DNA from: Nocardia carnea NBRC 14403
GTDB taxonomy: Bacteria > Actinomycetota > Actinomycetes > Mycobacteriales > Mycobacteriaceae
Reading direction: 5' to 3'
Length of the DNA stretch: 64,000 nt
Assembly: GCF_000308515.1 (NCBI RefSeq)
Contig: NZ_BAFV01000029.1
Span: forward strand, 161,256 to 225,255
Part shown: in pieces, positions 1 through 6,745 of the stretch
How the letters are laid out: every line of letters begins with the position of its first letter
How positions within the stretch are numbered: the first letter of the stretch is position 1
The notes under the pieces: model-generated
Seen by the model: only the letters and a program-made list of their open reading frames with translations
Told to the model about the DNA's origin: nothing
Databases searched by the model: none
Position numbers and translations under genes: made by a program

Positions 1-752
1 CTGCCGGCGTGGCGTCTGTGCTGTGCGAACACAATCCCGCGGTCGAGGTGGTCGGGTTGGTCGCGTCCAAAAGCGATTTCATCCCGGGCATCCGCAATAT
101 CGACGAGGTGAACGAGGTCGGCCTGTTCGAACCGGAGAACTACGACACCATCGACGCGGTGAGCGCGGACGAGGCTATCGAGGGAATGTTGATCCTCAAC
201 CGCCGGTGCGGCATCCTGGGCGGCCCGACGGCCGGTGCCGCTTATTTCGGTGCGTTGCGCTATCTCTCGGCTCTCGATGCCGGGCTCGCCGAACGCCGGA
301 CCGCGGTATTCATCGTCTGCGACCGGATCGAAAGCTATATGAGCTATATCCGGAAACGCCGGCCGGACCTGTTCAACCAGCCGGTGCGGCCGAATTCACT
401 CGAGACGCTGGCCGAGGCCGAGGTCGCCAGGGCAACGCAGATGGATGTCGCCGAGGCACGCGAGTGGATTACCCGGCAGCGGCCGCTGATCGTGGACCTT
501 CGTGGGGCATTCGCCTTCACCGCCCTGCACATCGAGAACTCCGTGAACATCGTCGACGACTTGTTCGACGAACTGGTCCGCGGCGGCCTGCCGTTCGGGG
601 CGAGCCGGCCGGTGCTGCTGGTCTGCCCGGTCGGCGAGAAATCGGCGCGTTATGCCGCGTTGCTGACCAAAATGGGGCACCAGGACGCGCGCAGTCTGCG
701 TGGCGGTGTAGTGGCCTGGCGCGACGCCGGCGCGCTCTTGGTCCGGGACTGA
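1..752 (+). CDS. Cysteine synthase-like PLP enzyme fused to rhodanese domain (5' end missing)
   Basis: The frame is open from the left edge of the window, so the N-terminal catalytic part with the PLP lysine is not visible. The first ~85 visible residues look like the end of a fold-type II PLP enzyme of the cysteine synthase family (GILGGPTAGAAYFGAL resembles its phosphate-binding Gly-rich region). The last ~100 residues form a rhodanese domain, with the conserved LVDLRG-like strand (LIVDLRG), AxHIENSVNI, and an active-site loop with a cysteine (LLVCPVGEKSARYAALL). Rhodaneses carry sulfur as a persulfide on this cysteine. The next gene, a desulfurase-like enzyme, starts 4 bases after the stop, so the two are very likely co-transcribed and cooperate in cysteine-derived sulfur transfer. 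That role is inference; the substrate is unknown. Confidence 0.85.
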   Translation, partial: AGVASVLCEHNPAVEVVGLVASKSDFIPGIRNIDEVNEVGLFEPENYDTIDAVSADEAIEGMLILNRRCGILGGPTAGAAYFGALRYLSALDAGLAERRTAVFIVCDRIESYMSYIRKRRPDLFNQPVRPNSLETLAEAEVARATQMDVAEAREWITRQRPLIVDLRGAFAFTALHIENSVNIVDDLFDELVRGGLPFGASRPVLLVCPVGEKSARYAALLTKMGHQDARSLRGGVVAWRDAGALLVRD

Positions 753-756
753 TGCG

Positions 757-1971
757 ATGACGGCCGTGACGAACCCGAGCGAAGTGCTCGACCGCCTTGC
801 CGGCTGGCAGCGATCGCTGCGCGCGCAGTTCCCCATTATCGCGGACAACCCGGAGCTCGCGTATCTGGACAACGCGGCGACCACGCAGAAACCGCAGGCG
901 GTGCTGGATGTCGTCACCGAATACCTGAGCACGGGAAACGCCAATGCCGCGCGTGGTTCCTACCCGTGGGCCACCGCCACCACCGCCCGGATCGAGGCAG
1001 CCCGGCAGCGCGTATGTTCGGCATTGGGCGATCGCGGCGGCGATTCGGTGGTCGAGTTCGTCGACGGCACCAGCGCCGGGCTGCGGGCGGTCGCCGGATG
1101 GCTGGCTGACCTGCTCGTCGACGGGGACGAGATCATCGTTCCGTTCGGTGATCACGAGTCCAATTTGCGGCCCTGGCTCGATATGCGGGATACCCTCGCC
1201 CGGAGCGGTACCCGGGTGCGGGTATTGCCCGTGCCGGTGGATCCCGCCTCCGGTGACTACGATCATCGCGCGCTCCCGGCGCTGGTGACCGAGCGAACCC
1301 GGTTCGTCGCGGTGACCCATGTGCACCATGTTTTCGGTGCCGATATGAATGTGCATCGCGTGCGTGCGGCGGTGGGACCCGAGATTCCGATCTGCTTGGA
1401 CGCCGCGCAGAGCGTCGGACACCGCCCGGTATCGGTGGCCGAACTCGACGTCGACTTCGTGGTTTTCTCCGGGCACAAGATGCTGGCCCTGCCCGGTGTG
1501 GGTGCGGTATGGGCGCGTAACCGGCGCGGACCTCGCTTCGGGTTGCACGGCTGGGCAGGGACCCCGAACACCGCGGGAATCGTGAGCCTGGCGGCGGCAT
1601 TCGACTGGCTCGACACCGCCGGCCCCGCCGAGATCCACGCGTGGACCACAGCGTTGAGTAGTCGGCTCACCGAGGGCCTCGCCGGACTCCGGGGTGTGCG
1701 GGTGCTCGGTTGTCAGACCAGCCTCTCCGCGGATTCTCCGGTACAGCGCCGGGAGGGCATCGTGACCTTCCGGCACGATCGGGTACGCGCCGACGACCTC
1801 GGGTTCGTTCTCGCCGACGAGGGAATCATGGTGCGGGCGGACAGCCAATGTCAGGCCGGCCGTGGCTCCGACGACCACGCTGTGCGGGTGAGCGCGTACG
1901 TCTACAACACACCGGAGGAGATCGACCGGGTGCTCGAGGTCGTCCGGCGATGCGAACAGATGACGAGCTGA
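757..1971 (+). CDS. Cysteine desulfurase-like class V aminotransferase
   Basis: 404 residues, the usual size for SufS-type (group II) cysteine desulfurases, PLP enzymes that take sulfur from cysteine as a persulfide. Visible landmarks are YLDNAATTQKP near residue 33, the VTHVHHVFG segment, LDAAQSVGHRPV, the PLP-lysine motif FSGHKMLALPGVG, and MVRADSQCQAGRG, whose cysteine sits where SufS has its catalytic cysteine (RTGHHC). The C-terminal VSAYVYNTPEEID also fits SufS. It directly follows the cysteine synthase/rhodanese fusion with a 4-base gap. No sufBCD genes are nearby, so a dedicated sulfur-donor role with the rhodanese partner is more likely than general Fe-S assembly. Family is secure; exact substrate is not. 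Confidence 0.85.
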   Translation: MTAVTNPSEVLDRLAGWQRSLRAQFPIIADNPELAYLDNAATTQKPQAVLDVVTEYLSTGNANAARGSYPWATATTARIEAARQRVCSALGDRGGDSVVEFVDGTSAGLRAVAGWLADLLVDGDEIIVPFGDHESNLRPWLDMRDTLARSGTRVRVLPVPVDPASGDYDHRALPALVTERTRFVAVTHVHHVFGADMNVHRVRAAVGPEIPICLDAAQSVGHRPVSVAELDVDFVVFSGHKMLALPGVGAVWARNRRGPRFGLHGWAGTPNTAGIVSLAAAFDWLDTAGPAEIHAWTTALSSRLTEGLAGLRGVRVLGCQTSLSADSPVQRREGIVTFRHDRVRADDLGFVLADEGIMVRADSQCQAGRGSDDHAVRVSAYVYNTPEEIDRVLEVVRRCEQMTS

Positions 1972-2011
1972 ACGCCGTGTGACAGCTTGCCTCCCGGCCG
2001 CTGGGTCGTGG

Positions 2012-2881
2012 CTACGCGTCGGGTTTGCGCCCGCTGAATCCGGTACGGGCGGTGAGCAGCGCCAGATCACCGCGGTGCCCGAGCCAGGCCGCGTCGTCGG
2101 GATCGAGCAGGTGCGACCAGGTCGCGGCGTCGTCCTCGGCCAGAAACGGCTGTGCCCGCCGGACCCGGGCCGCCAGCTCGGCGAGCACCACGTCGCGGGC
2201 GCGCTCGGAAAGCGGCGCAGGAATATCGACCAGCACGCTGAACGCAGTGATATCGGTGAGCCCGGCGGAGTGCAGGATCTCGTTCCAGCCCCGATTCGGC
2301 CGGGTGGCGCCCGGCCGACCGAAGAACCACTGTGTGAAATGCCGATCGTGTGCCTCGTCCAGCCGGACCTCGAGCCCGGGCCGCCCGATCCCGACATCCC
2401 AGGGCAGGCACCGGGACGGCAGCCCGCCCTCGGCCAGGCATATCCGGCCACCCGGCCGCAGCATGCCGACCAGCGCGCGCGCCGCAGCGTCCCAGTCACG
2501 AGCATGATGCACACACCACGACGACCAGACCGCGTCGACCGGCCCGGGCAACGGCGGCACACCCTCCTCGAGGTCGTGCAATACCAGACGGATTCGATCG
2601 GCCACACCCGCCGCGCGGGCGGTAGCAACGGTGACGTCCAGCATGGTGGCGTCCACGTCGACGGCGTAGACACAGCCCAGTTCGCCGACGGCATGCGCGA
2701 GCGCGACGGTCGCCGACCCGGCACCCGGCCCCACCTCGACGACGGTCTCACCCGGCCGCACGCCCAGCGGTTCGAGCAGGCGCACAGTGGCATCGAGAAA
2801 CACGGCTTCGGCGGCGGCCGGGTCGTCGGTGGACGTCCCGGTCCCCGCTGGGCCGGTCCGTCGGCGCTGGCTGATCGTCAC
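2012..2881 (-). CDS. Class I SAM-dependent methyltransferase behind a Zur-type box
   Basis: 289 residues with a Rossmann-type methyltransferase core: motif I is VVEVGPGAGSATVAL at about residue 46, followed by the acidic YAVDVD end of strand 2, then a motif IV region around DAVWSSWCVHHARDW and MLRPGGRICLAEGG. The acceptor substrate cannot be read from the sequence. The start chosen is GTG at 2881; no strong ribosome binding site is visible, so the first residues are uncertain. A near-perfect Zur box lies about 16 bases upstream, suggesting repression when zinc is sufficient. The gene stands alone, convergent with the preceding desulfurase gene. Confidence 0.85.
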   Translation of the reverse strand: MTISQRRRTGPAGTGTSTDDPAAAEAVFLDATVRLLEPLGVRPGETVVEVGPGAGSATVALAHAVGELGCVYAVDVDATMLDVTVATARAAGVADRIRLVLHDLEEGVPPLPGPVDAVWSSWCVHHARDWDAAARALVGMLRPGGRICLAEGGLPSRCLPWDVGIGRPGLEVRLDEAHDRHFTQWFFGRPGATRPNRGWNEILHSAGLTDITAFSVLVDIPAPLSERARDVVLAELAARVRRAQPFLAEDDAATWSHLLDPDDAAWLGHRGDLALLTARTGFSGRKPDA

Positions 2882-2896
2882 GGCAAGCGATACTAC

Positions 2897-2911
2897 TGAA
2901 CATCATTTTCA
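2897..2911. promoter_or_regulatory. Probable Zur operator
   Basis: TGAACATCATTTTCA is a 15-base inverted repeat with one mismatch to the actinobacterial Zur (FurB) core TGAAAATCATTTTCA, as I recall it. It lies just upstream of the methyltransferase start on the minus strand and in an AT-rich pocket of an otherwise GC-rich window. It could also control a gene to the right, but only a decayed transporter tail is seen there. Zur represses its targets when zinc is replete. Confidence 0.6.
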
Positions 2912-3767
2912 ATGAATAATCGGCGCGCGACGGTTGCCGTTCACAACCCCAGCCGGGAGGGGCGACGGGACGTGGGAATCGGTTCACCGTTCGTGAATTG
3001 GACGGCAAACGCATCGCCGGTCTCCGCGTCACGCACAGCGTGTCTTGGCGCAGCCGTAGCGGGCACCTGGACCGTCTGGTCCGATCTCGCCTGTCCGCGG
3101 GGCGTCTCGGGGTGTGTGGCAGCGTGCCGACACCGAACGGAACGGGGTTTGAAGTGTTCGTCGCGATGTCGGCACGCTCGCACCGCAGGGGTGCGGCGGG
3201 CTCGAGGTGGCCCGCACATCAGGAATACCACCGATCCCCCGACGCGCTGAGTGACGGCTATTCCGCGGCTTTGCTGCTGGGCGCCGCCCTCATTGCCGTC
3301 GGTGCGTTGGCGGCAGGCGTGCTGATCCCGGGAGCAGACAAGGAGCGGCCGGCTGCGGTCGCTGCCTAACGCATTCGCCCAGCGCATCGAACCGGAGTCG
3401 GTAGGCCAGGCCGAGCCGATCCTGCATCGTCGCCGCGAGGCCAAGGCACTGGCTGCGAAGAACGGGTCCTGATCGCCCGGCCCGGAGCCACCGGGCGCCG
3501 GCGGAACGGGAACACCGCGAGATCATTCGTATCGGTGTACCGGTGGCGGAATCGGCCGTGGGCCGGGCGCCCGCCGCCGGACTGCCTGCGAGTGGCTCTT
3601 CCGGCCCGGAGGGTTCGGAATGTACTGGGCGGTGGACGGATACGTCGTGCGGTGAAATGTTGCGGGGATCACCCCGGACTGCGGATGGCGCGCCGGGGGA
3701 TTAGCTTTGTCGGGAATCGAAACAATACTTTGGGATCGAACAGATCTCACCCGATGGAGGAAAAACC
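2912..3767. other. Long non-coding or decayed stretch
   Basis: About 850 bases separate the Zur box from the HypX-like gene. Apart from the transporter tail at 3241-3369, I see no reading frame with convincing protein-like composition on either strand. The stretch looks like decayed sequence rather than a long regulatory region. Confidence 0.5.
3241..3369 (+). pseudogene. Remnant of an MFS transporter C-terminus
   Basis: The frame ending at 3369 reads SDGYSAALLLGAALIAVGAL followed by AAGVLIPG and a short charged tail. This is the typical last transmembrane helix and end of DHA2-type (QacA/EmrB-like) drug exporters. No upstream membrane helices are found in any frame, so only the last ~40 codons survive. 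A transporter that once lay downstream of the Zur box is possible but cannot be shown. Confidence 0.5.
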
Positions 3768-5462
3768 TTGCGCGTCCTGCTCGTCGCCAGCGCATTCAAC
3801 AGTCTTACGCAGCGCGTGCACACCGAGTTACGCGGTCGCGGGCACGAGGTGGGGGTCGAACTGGCACTCGGCGACGATCTGCTGCGGGCCCGGGTCACGC
3901 ATTTCCGCCCCGATCTCATCGTGGCGCCGATGCTGACCACGGCGATCCCGGAAGACATCTGGACCGCGCATACCGTGCTCATCGTGCATCCCGGACCGAA
4001 GGGAGACCGCGGGCCCTCCTCGCTCGACTGGGCGATCAGCACCGGGGCCCGGGAGTGGGGTGTGACCGTACTGCAGGCCGTCGCGGAAATGGATGCGGGG
4101 CCGATCTGGGCTTCCGTACGGTTCCCGGTGGCCGCCTGCGGGAAGAGCGAGCTGTACCGCAACGAGGTCTCCGATGCCGCCGTGACCGCGGTACTGCTGG
4201 CCGTCGACCGGTTCGCCGACAGCGAATTCGAGCCCGAGCCCCTGGATTACAGCCGTCCCGATGTGCGCGGGCAGTTGCGCCCCTACCATTCCCAGCAGTA
4301 CCGCCGGATCGACTGGGGCAGCGAGGACACCGCGTCGATCCTGCGCAAACTGCGCGCCGCCGATTCGCAGCCGGGAGTGCTCGACGAACTGTACGGCCGG
4401 GAGTATTTCCTCCACGGCGGTCACCACGAAGACCGGTTGCGGGGCACCCCCGGGGCCGTCGTGGCCACTCGCGACGGAGCGATCTGCCGAGCCACTGTCG
4501 ACGGGGCGGTCTGGCTGCCGCAGCTGCGGCGACGCCGGAAACCGGGCGGCCCGGCGACCTTCAAACGACCCGCCACCTATGCGCTCGGTACCGATCTGCC
4601 CGGCGATATTCCCGAGATACCGGTCACGCCCGCCGAGGCGGCGGTCCGCAATACCTGGTCGGAGCTGTGCTATTACGAGCAGGGCTCCGTCGGCTATCTG
4701 GAATTCGCCTTCGCCGGTGGCGCCATGAGTACCGTGCAGTGCCGGCGCCTGCTCGCGGCCTACCGTCATGCCTGTGCGCGGCCGATCCGTGCGCTGGTAC
4801 TGGGCGCCGCCCGCGACTTCTTCTCCAACGGTATCCATCTCAATGTCATCGAGGCGGCCGAGGACCCGGGCGAGGAATCGTGGCGCAACATCACCGCGAT
4901 GAACGATCTGGTGGAGGCCATCCTCACCACGACGGACAAACTGGTGATCTCGGCGTTGACCGGGAACGCCGCGGCCGGTGGGGTGATGCTCGCGCTGGCC
5001 GCCGACGAGGTGTGGTGCCGCGAATCGGCCGTGCTCAATCCGCACTACCGGCTCATGGGCCTGTACGGGTCGGAGTACTGGACGTATTCGCTGCCGCGCC
5101 GCGTGGGGGCGACCGAGGCCGCGCGGTTGACCCGCGACACCCTGCCGGTCGGCGCCCGCGCGGCGGCGGCCATCGGCCTGGTGGACCGGGTCGGGGCGGG
5201 CGGTACCGCCGAATTCCGTGAATGGGTGCGCCGGGAGGCGGCCCTGCTCGCCGATTCGCCGGAGCTCGAGGGCCGCCTGACGGCGAAGAAACGGCAGCGG
5301 GAAGCGGACGAAGCGGTCAAACCGCTGGCCGATTACCGTGCCGAGGAGCTGGCACATATGCGTCGGAACTTCTTCGCCGAGGGCGAGCCGTACCACCAGT
5401 TGCGGCAGAACTTCGTGTACAACGTCGTCCCCCCGGCCACCCCGGCCTATCTGCTGGGCTGA
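3768..5462 (+). CDS. hypX: HypX/HoxX-like formyl-transferase and enoyl-CoA hydratase fusion
   Basis: 564 residues, matching HypX, which makes the CO ligand for [NiFe]-hydrogenases from formyl-tetrahydrofolate in oxygen. Residues 1 to ~270 resemble formyltransferase-type proteins: RVLLVASAFNSLTQRVHTEL, the PDLIVAPM strand, VLIVHPGPKGDRGPSSLDWA, and EWGVTVLQAVAEMDAGPIW. Residues ~300-500 are a crotonase fold, with LVLGAARDFFSNGIHLNVIE and the oxyanion-hole region ISALTGNAAAGGVMLALAAD. The start is TTG at 3768, with GGAGG 7 bases upstream. There are no hydrogenase or hypA-F genes in the window, so it either serves a remote hydrogenase or has another job. An MHYT gene follows after a terminator-like hairpin. 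Confidence 0.88.
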   Translation: MRVLLVASAFNSLTQRVHTELRGRGHEVGVELALGDDLLRARVTHFRPDLIVAPMLTTAIPEDIWTAHTVLIVHPGPKGDRGPSSLDWAISTGAREWGVTVLQAVAEMDAGPIWASVRFPVAACGKSELYRNEVSDAAVTAVLLAVDRFADSEFEPEPLDYSRPDVRGQLRPYHSQQYRRIDWGSEDTASILRKLRAADSQPGVLDELYGREYFLHGGHHEDRLRGTPGAVVATRDGAICRATVDGAVWLPQLRRRRKPGGPATFKRPATYALGTDLPGDIPEIPVTPAEAAVRNTWSELCYYEQGSVGYLEFAFAGGAMSTVQCRRLLAAYRHACARPIRALVLGAARDFFSNGIHLNVIEAAEDPGEESWRNITAMNDLVEAILTTTDKLVISALTGNAAAGGVMLALAADEVWCRESAVLNPHYRLMGLYGSEYWTYSLPRRVGATEAARLTRDTLPVGARAAAAIGLVDRVGAGGTAEFREWVRREAALLADSPELEGRLTAKKRQREADEAVKPLADYRAEELAHMRRNFFAEGEPYHQLRQNFVYNVVPPATPAYLLG

Positions 5463-5498
5463 TTCACCGGTCCGGGCCGGGTAGCCCAGTTGTGACAT

Positions 5499-5536
5499 CA
5501 GGTGGCGTGGGCATACCCACCTGAGGTGAAATTTTT
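5499..5536 (+). terminator. Terminator-like hairpin after hypX
   Basis: CAGGTGG at 5499-5505 pairs with CCACCTG at 5517-5523, and a run of five T follows at 5532-5536. It lies 37 bases after the hypX stop. The stem is short, so the strength is uncertain. Confidence 0.5.
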
Positions 5537-5621
5537 ACTTTGTAGCCCGGCTTCGGGAACATCGAACTTCTGCCTGCGTGGCTGTGGTTCGGAAATCGAC
5601 TAGTACAAGCGGAGTAGAGAC

Positions 5622-6458
5622 GTGCTACAACTCGAGCACTTCAGCAACGGCTGGGTGACTCCTGTCCTTGCCTATGTGATGTCGTTCATCGGTTCGGTGC
5701 TCGGCCTGCGCTGCGCCGTTCGTGCGCGTACGGCGAGCCCCGCCTACGGCTGGCTGGTCGCGGCCGCCATCGCGCTGGGCGGTGCCGGAATCTGGGTTAT
5801 GCATTTCACGGCGATGCTCGGCTTCACCATCGACGGTGCGAGCATCCGGTACAACATGCCGATGACGGTGCTGAGCGCGGTGATTGCGATCGTGGTGGTG
5901 CTGATCGGGCTGGTGATCGTCCGGGGGCAGCGAGAGGCGGTCGCACTGCCCCTCGGCGGTGCCATTACCGGGCTCGGCGTGGTGGCCATGCACTATCTGG
6001 GGATGGCCGCGATGAGCACCGGCGTCGATATGGAATACAGCACCGGCCTGGTCCTGCTGTCCATCGCGATCGCGGTGGTCGCGGCCACCGCCGCGTTGTG
6101 GTTCATGCTGCACGTGCAGGGCTGGGGCAACACCGTAGGAGCGGCGCTGATCATGGGGGTCGCGGTCTGCGGTATGCATTACACCGGTATGGCGTCCATG
6201 AGCGCGCACCACGGGGAACACCACGGGCTACCCGAGGGCGTCGCGCCCGTCGAACTGCTCACCCCGCTGCTGACCACGGTGGCGCTGGTCGTCGTGGGCC
6301 TCGTGGTGCTGGTCGGTGTGGCCGAGCTCGAGGTGCGCAGTGTCGCCGCGGCGAGCACGGTGCGCGAATCGGGTGAGGCCGGCACGCTGCTCACCACGGA
6401 CCCCGCCACCTTGGCCCATAGTGGACGCCAGTGGCCACGGCTACCCACTCACGATTAG
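5622..6458 (+). CDS. MHYT-domain membrane sensor protein
   Basis: 278 residues, nearly all hydrophobic helices (about seven). Three MHYT-type motifs are present: WVMHFTAMLGF near residue 63, VVAMHYLGMAAM near 125, and CGMHYTGMASM near 187. The MHYT family is proposed to bind a metal through these Met/His residues at the outer membrane face and to sense O2, CO or NO. A His-rich loop (SAHHGEHHG) follows the last motif. There is no GGDEF, EAL or kinase output domain, so any signal must pass to a partner. The GTG start at 5622 gives the N-terminus MLQLEHFSNGW, which matches the second MHYT protein at 49534-50304. It lies 160 bases after the HypX-like gene. Confidence 0.88.
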   Translation: MLQLEHFSNGWVTPVLAYVMSFIGSVLGLRCAVRARTASPAYGWLVAAAIALGGAGIWVMHFTAMLGFTIDGASIRYNMPMTVLSAVIAIVVVLIGLVIVRGQREAVALPLGGAITGLGVVAMHYLGMAAMSTGVDMEYSTGLVLLSIAIAVVAATAALWFMLHVQGWGNTVGAALIMGVAVCGMHYTGMASMSAHHGEHHGLPEGVAPVELLTPLLTTVALVVVGLVVLVGVAELEVRSVAAASTVRESGEAGTLLTTDPATLAHSGRQWPRLPTHD

Positions 6459-6497
6459 CCTCGTGTTCGCAGTCGTGACACCGTGGGCGGGGCCCGG

Positions 6498-6526
6498 TTG
6501 TTCCGATGGGCCGGTGGTCCTATTCT
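6498..6526 (+). promoter_or_regulatory. Promoter of the 33-residue peptide gene
   Basis: TTGTTC at 6498-6503 and TATTCT at 6521-6526 are separated by 17 bases, a good match to a housekeeping -35/-10 pair. Transcription would start near 6533, about 30 bases before the peptide start codon. Confidence 0.5.
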
Positions 6527-6564
6527 GGGCCGCCGTATCTGCAAACTGATGTGAGGATTGCTCG

Positions 6565-6666
6565 ATGGGTAGTACCGTGCTCGATATCGCCGCACTGATC
6601 GTGATGCGGGTGGGGGATTTCTGGAACTGGATGGCCACCGGCTCGGCGGGGTTCCCGCCGCTGTGA
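6565..6666 (+). CDS. 33-residue amphipathic peptide, unknown function
   Basis: The frame begins MGSTVLDIAALIVMR, continues VGDFWNWMATGSAGFPPL and then stops. It has a plausible ribosome binding site (TGAGGA, 7 bases before ATG), a well-formed promoter 30-60 bases upstream, and a 16-bp perfect terminator stem 14 bases after the stop, so it looks like a complete one-gene transcript. Modelled as a helix, D6, R14, D17 and N20 fall on one face and the rest is hydrophobic or tryptophan-rich. Short peptides of this kind include the PorA/PorH pore proteins of other mycolata and leaderless membrane-active peptides. No homology to either is claimed. Function unknown. Confidence 0.55.
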   Translation: MGSTVLDIAALIVMRVGDFWNWMATGSAGFPPL

Positions 6667-6680
6667 GTCGCTGACAGCCG

Positions 6681-6720
6681 AGCCGAGCCCGGGTGCCGAG
6701 TGCACCCGGGCTCGGCTGTT
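6681..6720. terminator. Strong bidirectional terminator hairpin
   Basis: A 16-bp perfect stem (6681-6696 with 6702-6717, arm AGCCGAGCCCGGGTGC) encloses a 5-base loop and is followed by GTTTC on the plus strand. It ends the peptide transcript and may also end the LVIVD gene, which converges from the right (stop at 6746). Confidence 0.75.
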
Positions 6721-6745
6721 TCAGGGGGCGCTCGCAGGGCCCCGG

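Noticed and set aside
517..2793. 758-codon open frame on the minus strand
   Set aside because: It lies opposite three well-supported genes, has Arg/Pro-rich shadow composition and no domain; high GC leaves such antisense frames open.
2912..3250. Short plus-strand frames between the methyltransferase and the MFS tail as genes
   Set aside because: Composition is Arg/Thr-rich and shifts frame without motif; no ribosome binding site supports them.
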